A stretch of DNA of 64,000 bases from Anseranas semipalmata (GCA_013399115.1 VXAA01007254.1:84936-148935), one strand, 5' to 3'. Shown: positions 24,880-39,655, numbered from the stretch's first letter. Program-made: numbers and translations. The notes: a model not told the origin generated them from the sequence alone.

Positions 24880-24914
24880 AAAAAACAAAAACAAAAACAA
24901 AAAAACACAAACAA
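24880..24914 (+). repeat. (AAAAAC)n microsatellite
   Basis: Four to five imperfect AAAAAC units. Confidence 0.85.
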
Positions 24915-26250
24915 ATTCATCATCCACATTTTGACTTGGCTCTATTCATTACTATGTGGAAGACTTGCTTGAAAAGATATAGTAGCCTTTTCTTCATGAT
25001 TGTGTTACATTTCCCCTGCTACATTCATTCATGCATCTATGCACAGCTTCAGAAATTATTAAAAAGGCTAGAAAAGAAAATCAGACTATCTGTAATCTTG
25101 ATTTACAAAGTACATTCTCCAGCTGTCAACTCATTGACTGGTCACCTTACTCTTTTTTTACACTTTGATCATTAAAGCTCTCCCAGTGGCCTCAGGTACA
25201 TGTTCAATCAGAGAGGAGACAGAATTAACCTTAAAGTTAGAAACATTCAGTGTGGAAAGAAGAGATTCTCATGCCCCAGCAAGTTTTATTGGCTAACAGT
25301 GAGCGATTTTACTTTACCTAACTCTAGACAGTTGTGCTAAGTCACACCAACATTTCAGTAGATTCTTTTGCATGGGAGTTTCGGAGATCCCTAGCAGACT
25401 CAAAAATATTAGCACTGACATTTCATCCTTGTCTATATCTCTGAGGACACTATCCATCAAAATAAGTGCCACCATATGTATGCTGCTTACATTAAGATTA
25501 GAAGAGATCCAAGACTTTGTAATGTCTGAGGACCAGTTGCATTTGGCCCAGATGATCTGGAGGATAAGAGTTGAGAAGATTGTAGGATTGAAATGGGGGT
25601 GAAAAACCTCTATTGATGCTAACTTTATTATCCCACTTGATCAGAAACAATTGCAATCAATTAAATGAAAAGAAACAGTAAATAAGGGCTTTGAATTCAT
25701 GACTACAGATAATCTACATATGTTTGATATCACCATGGTATCCAACTATTGTTTTCTATAAGGTTTCTGAGAAATTGAAAGAGAGAAGATCCATACTGTC
25801 ATGCATCCAAACCAAGCTGCTATTACAAAGCCACTACATTTAAGAAAAGGATAGCAAACAATAATAATTTTGTTCAAAAACTGTTCTGATCACTTCTGCT
25901 GGATATATATCCATATATATTTTCCATTACACTTCCTCTTTTGTCAAGCGATTTGAAATATATCAGCTGTTCCAATCACATTGTAATCACTTCATTTCAC
26001 AATGATGTGAACAACACACCATGATGTAATGGAGCTTAAACAATTCTACACTGTGTGGCCATACAAAGAAGTTCTATAGTATTTTTCAAAACTGGGGCTG
26101 TAAGACTCCCAAAGTATCCAACTATCCCTTTTGTTTGTTTTTCAAATGCCATCCATCAGAGAGAGATCCTCCTCATCACCATGAGGAGAAGACAAGACAC
26201 TCTTCTCCTGCCCCAAGCAGCTGTAATTTCAAAGTGAAATAGTCCTGGTT

Positions 26251-26488
26251 CCACTGGACTGAATTATTTAGTTATCTGAATCTAAAACAAAGAGGTTCTA
26301 TAGAGATGGAAAAACATGTGGGTTGAATGACAAACAAAGTATTATTTACTGAATGTATTAAAAATTGTTTTTCCAGACACATTTCATCAAAGCAAAGCCC
26401 CATTCCTGGGAAAACAGCTATATTCACAATCAAGACAGATGTACAAGTCATGTGAAGTAAGACTGCCACTGGACTGAATTATTTAGTT
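26251..26488 (+). repeat. Perfect 23-base direct repeat flanking 192 bases
   Basis: The same 23 bases (starting CCACTGGACTGAATTATTTA) occur at 26251-26273 and 26466-26488, with unrelated sequence immediately outside each copy. The enclosed 192 bases resemble no element I know. This could be a target-site duplication around an insertion, or a leftover from a local duplication. A chance match of this length in a 64-kb window is very unlikely. Confidence 0.85.
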
Positions 26489-29400
26489 GTTTGCCAGAGA
26501 CGATCAAATTCAGCCTCTGTGTAAACAGAGGAATTTAAATGGGACACATTTTGAGGCATTCTGCATCCTGATTGAATTTGATCCTATGTGTGCATTGGAT
26601 CTCTGGAAATGCTAGTTTAAGAATGTTGTCATTGTAGTGAATGTAAATTTGTGGATATGTTTTGGATTAAATAGTCCATAAGACTCAATAGCACCATTTA
26701 GAAAAAAAAACAGTAATCAATCATGTCTGCATGACGGAGCTTGAATTTCCAATGTGGTGAACATTTGAAAAGTCTGGCAAAGGTAGGCAACTGTATGCAA
26801 CTTTATTTTCAAAAACACATTATTTTTCTTTTCTTGGAAGTATAATAAATCCTACATAACATTAACTGTCTCTTTAAACACACTTTTAATTTACTGACTA
26901 CATTCAAATCCGTTCTTCTAACAGATCACTCTGAACTTTAGGAAACTTTGCTTTTTCTGTAATACATGTTCATGCAAGTAACAGAAGAATATTGGAAAAA
27001 ATCTCTCGTAGAAGGAAGGAATGCTTAAGAAATGCAAACGTATTTAAATATTCTCAAATATATATAATTTATGTTAATATGATATCTAAACAATATGTGA
27101 ACAGAGTCCTTTCGTATTGAATCACCATATTAACTCTTGCAAATGAATGAATGGTTTACTGGTTTAAGTAGCCAATATTTAATATCTGTTGCAGATTTTC
27201 ACTACATTGTGTTGACAACTGTGGTTTCTGTACCATACGCCACGTAATTTTATTTGCTTATGATCAGAGCAATACCTTTTTACTCCTTTTTAGTACAGTT
27301 TCAGTTTTCAGCTCTTCATTACCCAGAATAGCATAAAATGCAAGGAAATGAAGGGTGAAACTTAACAAAAAAAGATCTTTCGTTTTCTCCACTTCTCCAA
27401 ATTAACTTCCTTTAAGTTTGTAAAAAAAACAAAACTATAAAGGGTTTAGATTAAAATATGACTACACAAATTTTATATCACACTTTCAAATCAAAATTTA
27501 TTATAATGATGGAGGATGTATTTCACTTTTTTTTCTTAATTATAGAAATAGATATTTTTATAATATCTTCTACCACCAGTAAAATACTACCATATAGTAT
27601 CAAAATCTAAAGCGATACTGATTTTGCAGAATCTTAATAAAAAATTTGGAAAACTGATTACACAAAGCACTAGAGCAGAGGCAGGGAAGTCCAGCAGTTT
27701 TATGATAGCTCAAATGAAGGAAGTATGACAGGGTTCTCAGTAAATTGATCTGATACAATGAAAGTCAGTGATAAAAAGCCATTGGCTAAGCATAGGTGCA
27801 TGTGGGCTATTGTCTAAGTAACGATACATGCATTGCTATGATCCTTTGCATCTTAATATCTACTAAGTCCAAGATCAGATTATGACTGTGATTGTTGCCA
27901 AGCACTAAGAATATTGTTTCTGTGTTTGTTGGTTTGTTTCCTCAATTAAATGTATTTGTTCTTGCACTACAGCAAGAACTATGAATGACTTTTTCAATTC
28001 CAGGGGAATGTTTTGAGGACTAAAATTCCTGTTATTATAGAACAGCGCTCAGTTACCAATTGTCATAGCAGAAGTTAATAAATTGCACAGTCAGGTGACG
28101 TATCTCTATTAAAAAAAAAAACTCAAAGATGACAATAAGTATCCAATAAAAGGCACTGAGTACTTGAATAATACCTTTACTAGAGGAGACTGTGTTCAGC
28201 TGAGGTGCTGGGACAAGGTCCCAACAAGTGTCCTAGTAGATCACTTGGTGTAGATCAGCATAACAAAACAGGGAAGTCGGCGTGGTGCCCCATCACATCA
28301 ATTATGGAACAAGGAGGCCTCAAGAGGAACCAGAACTTTTTGTGTACAGCCTAATGCTAACAGTCTGCCAGAAGAGAAAGTACAAGGAATTGCTTGTTCT
28401 CTTTTTACAAGAAAATGGATTGATATTGGATTTACCAATGTCTGTGAAACTGGTGAATGTTAGCATGAGGACAAGTGGAAATTATCCCAGCAGTACATCA
28501 CTCTGCAGACTTTGAGGTGCCTGAAGTCCTCAAGTCACTCAAGGGCAATAAATGGATAGAAACTCTTCCCTAATTATGGTCCCCCAAAATGTAAGAATGT
28601 GGGTATATCTGGGTCAAGTGCTGAGAATGGGTCCTGACTCTCCACCACAGAAACTGGGTAAATACCCTTAGGCTGCCCCGGAAAGCCTAGAGCCCACCCT
28701 CATCTCATTAGTTGAGCAAGGAGTAAATGTACAAAACCCAAGCACAAGTAGCAGCTTGGCCTGTCCTGAAAGATACAATATTCCATGGCTACATTCAGAT
28801 TGTGACACGAGAAACTAGGTAGCATGTGTATGGCAATTTTAACCAAATTATTGACACTTTTTCAATATAGAAGTGTTTTTGTTTGTTTGTTTTCTTTTTC
28901 TATAATAATTAGGATTCTTAGATTATATTTGTAAGAGTTCAAGTGTACTAAGAATAAATTCTCACTTTTATGTATAAAGTATGTTTCCTTTTTGTCTGCA
29001 TCAAGATTTTGAGTGTAACATGGTCATGTAGCCAGGTAACTTACATTATACTCAGCCAATTCACAAAGAGGTAGCAGAAGGAGGAAATGCTACTAAAGAT
29101 TAACATAAATCAAACAGGTGTTCCATTGCGATAGTTATTCATCACGCTCTAATTAGAGATGCACAGTATTAACCGAGATCTTGGATAATAATAGCAGAAG
29201 TCTATAGGCATTTAGCTTCCACTGGAAAAGGAATGGTAAGAAGGAAAGTAGAAGGTATGTATATAAACATTAGTAAAGAACTAGATCTTACATTCCTAAT
29301 AGACACTTGTAGCGAGACCACCCCATTAGAATTGCCATTAACAATTAAAGAAGTAAGAACTGAATGGCTGGTCTTCTGAAATTACCATTTTAAATTTTAC

Positions 29401-32400
29401 TTTTTGTTGGTTGGAACTTTGAAAATCTCTGTATTACATATTATGTATGTATAAACATGCCAGATAAAGAAGGGCATGTGATGCTTCAAAACTGAGAAGC
29501 TTTTCCAAAGTGCCCATTTTCTTGCCATGTGGTAGACAAGTTAGTACTTCTTTTAAGGAAGGTATTTTGGCACTGTAAATTGTCTTTAATGAAAAGGATA
29601 AAATCTGTTATGAAGCTAGTTATAGAAAATACCAAACATCCCCTCAAGGTCAAAATACCAGTGAATATGCTAATTACAGATGTACACTTAGCCAGACCAG
29701 CACTATGCTTTCACCATGCTATTTAAAGATGACATTGTTATCTCTATTTTTTTTGTCACAAAAATAATATCCCACCACCCTTTGATCAGCACAACTGCTG
29801 GGAGTGAGAGGAATGGATGTGAAGAATACAGCATTACCTAGTTAATATCCGTCATTCTGCATCACTCCTAGCTGTGTACAAATGGGAATGTATTATGGAA
29901 ACAATAATTAAAAAGCTGCATTTAAAAAAGAGCAAGACTGTATTGTATGTATACATATTGGTATCATTAATGGATATTTTAAAATCCCAGATATACCCTT
30001 TGTTCTTCTCTCATCTAGTTTTAAACATTCAATATATGTGGCTTCCTTTACAATCTACTCTAAAGCCAAAAAGCAGTAAGTACTTAACCTTTAATACTCC
30101 AGTCTACAGCAATAAATACCTTTAAAAAAATCTTCCTAAATTACAGTCATTTTTATGAAAAAAGAGAAAAAAGGGCAAGTAGTTTCAACCAGTGTAATTA
30201 CCAACCATAATTTCATTTCTCTTACTTGAAACTTCTTACTATCTCCATTTCACAGTCAGGCAGGGGTTAGTTATTTCAGGTACTATGTAGTTCAAATCAC
30301 AGCATCTACAATTTCAAATAAGCTTTAAAAGCATATAACCAGTGGCATTAAATGTCACAGGCTACTTATCATATTTCGTTAGACCTACTTGTAGATTTTC
30401 ATATCATCCTAAACAATGAATTTTGTTTTTTTTTCACTGTTTATACTCTTTGGAGTACACTTACATATATGCATGGTGAGGTTTACAACACATCACCTGA
30501 CATTGAACACCTCTTCATAAAGCCCAAAGAGAGCTCTGGTCCATTACAGGGAGCATTGGGCATTGGCTTTTACTTTACTGCCTACTTTCTTTAGTGTCAT
30601 GCATTCACACACAAACAAAACATGTAACCAAAGCCAGCTTTCTCTGATGTATCACAAGAGCTATATTGCTGGGGACAGCTTAAGAGGATGTACTTATGGT
30701 AAGGCAAGGATTCTAATGGCTTTTGCACTTAAATTACTTACTACTACCTACGGGTGTTTTATGCTATCTTAGAGGATCAGATCAGTGCATATAGACTTAA
30801 ATCTGTGTTGCAAAGGTGGCATAACACTGCTTTATACACCTCTCTTAATATGCATCACTGAAAAGACAGAAACAAAATCAAACAGTTGTTTTATCTTAAT
30901 AGTATTTTCTTTCATGTAAGAATTTTAATTATATTTACCAGGTGGTAAGAGCAATGAACTTTGTTTTCCATTTGTGAAAACTGAGAAAACTAAATTAGAT
31001 GTCATTCTGCTATTATCTCAAACTTCCCATAAATGAGAAGAAGGAAGACAAGAAAACATTAGCATAAAATGAGATTAAGTGACAGGCCTTAATTTCCCCA
31101 TATCAACTTTAATAGTGGAATAGCTAAATTCTCAAAAGAAAAAAAAAATACACCAAAAAACAACAACAACAAAAACACTATTAATATCTAACCAGTACAG
31201 CATTTCATACCTTATTATTATTCAACTGTATTGCAGCATAACAACTAGGATTTAGCCTACTTTACTATCATTCTGCCCAGTCAGGATGTGAGAAATTATA
31301 AGTACTGCGGTCTGAGAAGACATTCAGGTTTCACTTGCTCCCTGGAAGGGTAAAGTATCTGCCAGATATTTCCTAAGGCTTTTTCTTTAATTCGGGCAGA
31401 TCATCTATTTGAATACTGAAAAGAAAATTGGAAGGAGAGAAGAAGTGCCCATTATCTCACTAAAAACCCCTATTGTCTTTCGGTGCCAGCCTTTAACACC
31501 AAGACAAAGCCATGAGGTAAAAACAAAAACTATGCACTTGTAGGAAAAAAAAATAATCTAAAATTAGTCAAAATAAAAAGAGAGGTGAAAAGCCTCTTAA
31601 TTAAAAAGAATTCTTTTTAATTACTAAATGCTTGAGTCTATGGTTATGTCTACATTAGAAAGTAGTGTAGAGTAATGGGAGTGGATCTGCAAACAGCTGG
31701 TGATTAGAGTTATTCCAGCAGGTGATTCCAATTTAGGTTCTAAAATACTCACTGGTGCAATACTTAAATTAGGTTTATTAATCTAGTACCTTAGATGTTA
31801 ACTTCAGGTGTGATTTATTCCTAAAGGATGCCAATTAAGCAAATACTATACACATTTAATATTAGTGTTGACCTCCATTTCCATAATCCTAGCCCAGTGA
31901 AAGGAAAATTTTTCAACAGATCATAAATGACAGTCATGAGATATGTTACACACAATGCTACAGTTATGTCATCTAAGCTAAGCTAATCTTTTTTACATAT
32001 ATTAATTAAATAGCATTCATATATGCTTGTTTAATTTATATAAACACATTTACTTCAGATAAGCTAGAATAAGTTTTAAAATAGCACTGACACAAACCTA
32101 TGAAATATCATAACAAAAAGTGTCACAGTAAATCGGCAGATTGAATACATTTGGGGCTCGATTCTGTCATTTCAAGGCTCCCACTCATTTCTACTATGCT
32201 AGAGTCGTTCTGAAAGCATGTCCATTAATTCAAACAGTAAAGGAGACCAATGCAGTGAAAAGATGACAAGTTAGGTATAGCCTGATGCCTAAAATCAATC
32301 AAATTGTTAACTCTGCGTTATCAATGATAAACAAAGTGTTTGAGCTCATTGAAACCGCCAGACCGTGCCCCCATGCCTATACTTGGAAGCTCTCTCTGAT

Positions 32401-33084
32401 TACACTGTTCCAGTAGCATAAAGGGACGTTAAAACAGATGCAGAGTCTGTAACAGTAAAATCTACATAGGTCTAAGCATGACAGGAGTGCACATCTGGAC
32501 TTCCAGTTTCTGGAGTAGCTGCAAAGTTCAGTCGTAGCTGTGTTCTGTATCAAAATCAGCAACGTTACTTGCTATGAAAATTACAGTACAAGGTAAAACC
32601 TCTAGTTTTCTATTTCTTATTTATAAAGGATTGGAGGAAATTATAACAAAAAACTACTCTTGTAAGTGAATATTTAATAATAAGTTGAGAAATCATTTAC
32701 TAAAAATGTAGTATTTCAAAGAATTCAGTTAAAAATGAGAATAACAAAAAGACTGAAAAGAATAAGTGAATTATCTGATCTATTATTTATGTGGTATTTT
32801 GAGGATATGTCATTTTATAGAAATGCAAATTATTGCGACTGTAATTAGCTATACTATAATTCCACAGTCAATCACTTTGTACCAGTTAGTGGGTATTGTA
32901 TTACTTTCTGGTTAGCAAAAATGGATGTAAATTCCAGAAGCTACCTTACTGACAGATCGTAAACACCATGTTGTGTCAATTCTTGGATAGTACTTCCGTA
33001 TTTATCTTTATAAAGCTGTGTTTTACCTATGAATGAAACTTCCACAGATGGAAAAAGGTGAATTTTCAAACATGTACAAATCAG

Positions 33085-33101
33085 TCACACACACACACAC
33101 A
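33085..33101 (+). repeat. (CA)n microsatellite
   Basis: About eight CA units. Confidence 0.9.
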
Positions 33102-33790
33102 AAACAGGTCTGTGACCTTGAACACATCATAGGCTTCTCTCATGTTTACGAGAGGAGCATATTGAGGCTATCAATTTTCTGTTATCTGTGCATAAACTGA
33201 GCAGGTGGACTGCTGTCATATCTTATTTACTTGTAATTTGCTGTAATTTATTATACATGGGCCCTTCCCTAGACAAAATATAAACTTTTGAAAGAGGAAA
33301 AAGAATTTAATAAACATTGGTCTATGCCGATTACCATGCCAGTATGCAAAAATCGAAAGAACCAAAAATGCACAAAGTTCACTATTTTCCTTATTAGGGG
33401 GAACAAGGTGAACAGAAAAATAATATATTCGATATGAAAAGCAAATTGACATTCTTAATGCTTCCACTTTCTAGCTTTAACTAAGCACATTTACTCGTAT
33501 GTGGTAAAAATACTTCAGCCTGTTTTGTCATGTACCACTACAGTAAACTCTTTATGAAAACTCAGTCTTTTGTATTATGTTTGCAGTTGATTATAACTTC
33601 AGAATATCCACATTATTCAACCTTCTTTTAAACTGTTAAAATCAACAGTAATCATTAAGCTTTAAAGTGTTATATTCGTGAAGTTTTAACCAAGGCATCC
33701 GTAAATGTTGCAGATTATATTGTAAGAGTAGAGCATGGTTTCTACTTGTAGTATTCATTCAAGATTCAATAACCATTTGAATGTTCTTTT

Positions 33791-33809
33791 AATATTATTA
33801 TTATTATTT
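33791..33809 (+). repeat. (ATT)n microsatellite
   Basis: About five to six ATT units. Confidence 0.85.
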
Positions 33810-35577
33810 GTATAGGTGGTATGTTAATGATTACAAATTAAAACTACTGGCAGTGCCTGGCAGTGTTTTTGAGGCAATGCTCCTTATTAGTATTACAGAC
33901 TAAAAAGTATGCTTATTTGTGAGATTCATAAAGCTTCCTGAATTTCTTTTTTAGTTCTAATCTAAAAAACAAACATTATTAAAAGGTAACAACACCAACA
34001 TTAGAAACATAATGCCTACAATATATTCTGAGTAAGACTAGAACATTAAATGCGAATATAATAGACTGTACGTTGCCATGTAAAAGTTCGTTCAAGATAC
34101 ACAAAATATTAAATGAATCAAACTAATATAACAATGTAGCATACACTGGAGTAGGCAGGGATTTGTTATATACTTTTTAAAGGAAGTATAAGAGCAATAT
34201 ACACATTTAATGTACTTTGACAAGTGAGAATACAGAAATTGGCCAGCTTTATATTGGCCATCAACAAGAGTTTCTCAGACCACAGTCTGCATGACGATCC
34301 ACAATATTAAAAGATGTTTTTCTCATTTCTGCAGATACTCATTCGATTTTTCATTATTCATTTGGATTTTTAGGTGTGCTTTTTTTTAAAAGAATATCAC
34401 AACAAGAGTAAGAACGTGGGATGTCCCTGTGTTAAACTCAGCAGAGTATGATGCCTTTTTTCCCTCCCCAAAGATCTTCATCAGAACAGTGATGGAGTGC
34501 CTCAGAGCCATTTAGTTCATACACATTATTTACCGTAGCTGCAAGACAAAATACTTCCTGTCAAAAAGTTTCATGAAGGGAAGCAGGATTTATTTTTAAC
34601 AAATATGGAAATTCCTTGTTTTTTTCTTTCCCCCCTCCTGCTTTGATTTCAAAGCATGCCACTGTTTCAACAAGACTTGACTGCATCGTATTCAAAACCT
34701 ATCTTAGTGCATGATCTATCACTCAGTACACTATGCACTGTATATGTATGGCAGCTAACACGCTGGGACTCCAACTTCAAGTGAGACCTCTGCAGTCTAG
34801 TGCTATTTGTGTAATAGCCTTGACTCAAATCAGGCACTATCAACAAAACAGTGAGATGCCCTTACCTCTTACAACATTTTGAAAAGTTATTCCTTTCCAA
34901 AATAAACTCTCTTTCATTTATATCCATCCTCAAAAATTTCCTAAGCAAAACGCTGACTGAAGAAAGTGGAGTTTATAGGTTGTCATCACTGAATAAAAAG
35001 AAGTCAGGTTGACATCCTTTAGTCCTGAAGCCAGCCTAACCCTAAAAAAACACTGTACATCAATTTCTCATTTCAGGATTTCCCTAATTTTCTCTGATAT
35101 GGAATTTTAGTCCAAATCCCAAATTGCTCAACTTCTTCTATCGAAATAAAACTTCTACAGAAAAAAGAACACATCCTTCCAGAATATGAGTTTGAGTGGA
35201 AAAACCATACAATTAATCTTCCTCGTGGCCTTTTTATGCTCCAAATCTTGTTTACAGGAAAAGAGGGAATGCTCCATATATATAAAGCCAAGAATTTATC
35301 ATTGGTCCAGTTGAAATCTTAACAATCTAGTCCAAAAATAATGATTAATCCAGATCTAATTATTATAGAAAAAGAGTACTTCTATACAGAAAAAGATTTA
35401 ATAGTAATAGTACATTCAAAATAAACCCATTTCCAAGTTTCTGTCCCTTCTCATGGTGTTACGCTCCCCTTCTCCCTGCTTCTCTGGATACCGAGGTCAG
35501 TGGTTTCACTCCAGTATTTGGGGAGAGGAAAGAAGGGGAATTTCCAGCATGTGGGAGGCTCTTTTCATAGGTATCCC

Positions 35578-35850
35578 ATGACAGGACAAGAGACAATGGT
35601 TACAAATTGAAACACAAAAAACAATATTTAAAGTTAAGAAATTTTTTTTTTTTTACTGTGAGGATGGTCAAACACTGTTATAGGTTGCCCATAGAGGCTG
35701 CGGAGTCTCCATCCCTGGAGAGACACAAAACCCTTACTAGACACTGTGCCAGGCAAGCCACTCTAAGTGACCCTGCTTGAGCATGGGCATTGCATTGGAC
35801 CTCCAGAGGTGCCTTACCACCTCAACTGTTCTGTCATTCTGCGATTCACT
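35578..35850 (+). mobile_element. CR1 LINE 3' fragment
   Basis: Sense-strand CR1 tail. It starts near GACAGGACAAGAGACAATGG and includes a 14-base T run followed by ACTGTGAGGATGGTCAAACA, which encodes the FFTVRVV..H block. GGTTGCCCATAGAGGCTGCG and CTCCATCCCTGGAGA follow (the W..LP..V and PSLE blocks), then CCTCCAGAGGTGCCTTACCA, and it closes with octamer-like TCTGTCATTCTGCGATTCAC. It is well diverged and has no open frame. Confidence 0.92.
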
Positions 35851-38800
35851 GGTTTTCGACTCCACACTACATCTGATTGTACTATTTACACTGCTTTCCA
35901 CATATGTTACATATTAGTTCTTTGTTCTTTTTGTTTCCCCTGAAAGTATTTTTGTTCAGCTCCAAGTTTAACAGCTTATTTGTGAGTTATTTTTAACAGT
36001 GGGGTCGCCAAGCTTGTGCCCCATCTCTTGGCACTCCATGCCTGTACACCTCTATGCTGCCTCCTGTGCATCCACTTCTCAATGTTTTCATACCAGACCA
36101 GCATTACTTTATAACACATCATTACTTTAGAGTTGTGAATATCACACTCCACAAAACATAACTGCTTGTTACTGTTACCTACACAAACCTACCATTGTAT
36201 CATACAAAAATAAGTGAAGCAAAATAGGCATCACCAAAAGACAAATTGCTGTTTCAACCAGACCATTCAAAACAAAGCTCCGGACATGTCAAGAAAAGTT
36301 CAGATAGAGCAAGCCTGACGAGCCTCAGTCCTGAAGCCAAACTTTGTACAAAGCCTGTGGCCTGTTACTAACAGTGGCAAAACTGTATTACAAGCCTACA
36401 GGCTTAGACTCTGGAAGAACAGATGAAAGATGTAAGTGTTCAAGAATAGAAATGACTGATTAAAGGCAGACATAAGGAAGAGTGGATAAATCTGACGTAA
36501 AGTTTGCTACAAAATATATGCCTGTATCATAAGTTAACAGATTTGCATTGAAATCCTTTATTTGAAAATTCTCCATTTGAAAGACCACTTCCCACATGAT
36601 GAAGAGGGAAAACTAGGATAAATCGAACACTCCTAATGAAACACAAACCATAGTCAGCATGGATATCAGCAAACAGAAAAGAAATCAGCAGTCTACTGGC
36701 AAGCTAGGCACCTAAATGACTTGCCAGACTTCCCCGGTTAAACAAACAGGCAAACAATGACTGTACTTTTATGATTGCCTACAATAACTTCATCTGTCAA
36801 AACATATACTTTCTATATATTTATGTCCCCATATATGTTCCACATTCTGTTGTATACTTGATTTTGCTGAATCTAAGTTATTCAGCTTCCATAAGTACTC
36901 GTGACATGAGGGAAAGCAGACTTGACCCTCAACAGCATTAGAGAGTGAGAGGCATTTTATAGAGTTAGATACGTTCCCTGCCTGAAGCCTTGATCTGAGC
37001 AGAAAGAAACACCACCAAATAAAGGGCAACAGAGCCAAACTGCATACTGGAGTTACCAAGCTCTAGAAGGGATCTTTTTCTATCATGTGGCCACTTCTCA
37101 TGTGGCAGAGAAGTCTTGTGCATTACTGTATCAGCTGCATTAAGTTTGCTCAGGGGAAAAGAATATACAAAGACTTCACCATTTCTTGCAACTAGTCATC
37201 TCCAACTCCAAGACAAGCATCTTGAATCTGCCCACCTCAAAGCAACATATGGCATAAGCAATGTAACTATTAATAAACACATACATAGCAAGTTCATAAG
37301 CAGATGTTATGTAACAAGTACTACAGAACAGATACATACCAGATGCTAAGCCTTCAAAGGCTTAGCCAGTAGGTAAAGACAATATGGATAGCATATAGCA
37401 TATCTACCCAAATAATTTACACGTTTGGTTACCAGTTTTCAGGACAGGGCAGTTGGTGAACTGGTTATACCCAGCCAGTTATAATACTACACATATACGT
37501 TGATCTACACAGAGAAAAAAATGCTACCATGTTAATCATAAAAACACCTACGCTGCTAACTATTTGCACTTCAAGAACACCCACAGAAGATTGACCAGAC
37601 TGCTAATGACTAAGGAATAAATTAATGCCCAGTCTAACACCACCACAGTTGTCACAAAGTTATCACACCAGATAAATCTGGCCATGCATTAAAATGCTCA
37701 TTACTGTAATTAAGATTTTTCTTTCTACAAATTCATTGAGAATGATCTGAACAAAATTACTCTAGAGCTGATTACAGCTCATGAATTTACATTATCATCA
37801 GCAGGAATATTCAGAGCCAGTTAACAACATGTAAGTGATTACATTGAAAAATAATAAAAAAAACTTAGTAATTGGATGTACAATACAAACTGTATCAGAT
37901 TTAAGAAAGTTTGGGTTGTTTTTCTTATTTGTAAATCGTGTGATAAATACATATATTTTTCATAAGATAAACACATTTTTTCATCACTGCTGAGGTCCTT
38001 AACTACATATCAAAAACATTCTTGCAGGACTCTAGCTTCTTTTATATAAAAAGAATCAAAGAAGTCAATCAATCTGCAAAAAAAAATGAAGATTGAATGC
38101 TCCAAGTGGATAAGTTAATTCTTCACAATCTGTCCAAGTCTATTACTAGAAGTTTTTCCCCCTCCTCCACTATAAAAGTTTATGAGAACACTCTACAAAA
38201 ATTCAGATAATACCAGTTTGATCCTCAGCCTCTCTCAGTGAAGTACATGATTTAGTCATTATTTCTTTTAATTGCTCTTTATTTAGCTCAACAGAAGAGT
38301 TCAATCCTATCTCACGCAGGTTCTCACCATTATAATAGCTACATTTCTTTCTAAAACTTAATGAGCAGTATGACTATTTGTTACTTGTCACCTCTTTTCT
38401 TCCCTCATATGGAACCATTTTTTTGTTGTTGTTGTTTTACTTACTTATGATGTTCTATGATATAGTTTCTTACAAAAGTGAAGTTGAGGAGTTTCTTTCT
38501 ACAGATGCAACAGCAAGAAACAGGACTTTTCATACTTCACTTTTAAGTAAAGTGCTTTGTACTGAACAGTTCAAAGGAAGTTCTGCCTTTGGTTTTGCCT
38601 TAGTTTTGGTTTCAAGTTCAAGTCTCAAGTATTCCTGTAATTTAGGGATGAAGATATTAGGGACAGCTTGAAGTTCAGCACTTGGTCTGATGAAGCCCTA
38701 ATGTAAGCTGTAGAAACCACCAAATTCACATTCAAACCTCCCCAAAATACATGATGTGATCCTGTTCATCTCTCCTAACTTCAGATATACTTAGTCTCAT

Positions 38801-39603
38801 TTTTGCATGCAGTGGTGTTAGGATTGTTCACCAAAGGAAAGGGTGTCTCTTTCTTTTGCCTTAAATTCTAAGTCTTCTCATTTTGAGTTAGAATGAGTAA
38901 GACTCACCAAGTCTGACTGATACAGTTAATAAATAATACCTATAACTTTATGGCATATGTTGGAAAATTAGATATCCACATACAGTTTCCAATAACTTTG
39001 GAAGTATAAACCACTAATCCTCTTAATCTCTACTACAAGGAGCTATAGAAACAGGAATCAAACAGACTTCACAAAGAAGCCTTTCCAGTCTTCATTTTCT
39101 TGAAATCGCTTGTATCACTTCCTTATTTTTTTCAAAAGTTGAACATTTCTATTATCAATACCAGAAGAAGAAATCAAATTAAATCTTTAAATGAATAACC
39201 AAAACAACAGAAATAACAACAGCTCTTAGATCTTCAGAGACAGCTAGAAAAACCCTCTCTCCTTATCAGACTATCCCCTGGGTTTCAACCCTCAAAATCC
39301 ACACATGAGAAACTTTTGGTGGTAATGTAATATTTACAAGGTTACAGCAGTGGCATCACAAGGTTTATAGTATGCCATAGATTAAATAAGATATATGAAA
39401 TTAATAAGAACACTAGGAATTCTTATGTGTCAGGCAGCTGGGCTGCAACAACCTACAGAGATCACGTCTTGCAGGAAACCTTATTCAGTGCACTGAATAC
39501 ACAGCAAAGCACAATGGACAACCTGGACATTTACTGTTACAGCTTGTGCTAGTTCTGTCTCTGCATCATCAGCCATAATGCTGATGACATAATGCTAATA
39601 CCT

Positions 39604-39655
39604 TGTAGCAACCAAAACTTATCTATCCAATGACTTCCATGAGTAACTTAAGTCC
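39604..39655 (+). repeat. Unknown dispersed repeat, copy 1
   Basis: An ungapped 52-base match to 40462-40513. By hand count 37 of 52 positions agree, and 11 of the 15 differences are transitions, the pattern of two old copies decaying by mutation. I do not recognise the family. The match may extend upstream (GCCATAATGCTGATGAC versus GCCATTGCTGTGAC). Confidence 0.6.

Larger units (their letters stand above)
24019..35577. other. Unique AT-rich DNA, no gene seen
   Basis: About 11.5 kb without a recognisable gene. It includes an (AAAAAC)n run at 24880-24914, the 23-base direct repeat pair (26251/26466), (CA)n at 33085-33101, (ATT)n at 33791-33809 and a balanced-composition stretch at 32140-32400. 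The plus frame 28282-28515 (77 codons) has no recognisable domain. Confidence 0.5.

Noticed and set aside
28282..28515. 77-codon plus-strand frame
   Set aside because: No recognisable domain or splice context.
33105..33170. Possible MIR sense fragment (CTGTGACCTTGAACACATCA...TTTACGAGAGG)
   Set aside because: Suggestive but too short and diverged to support without an alignment.
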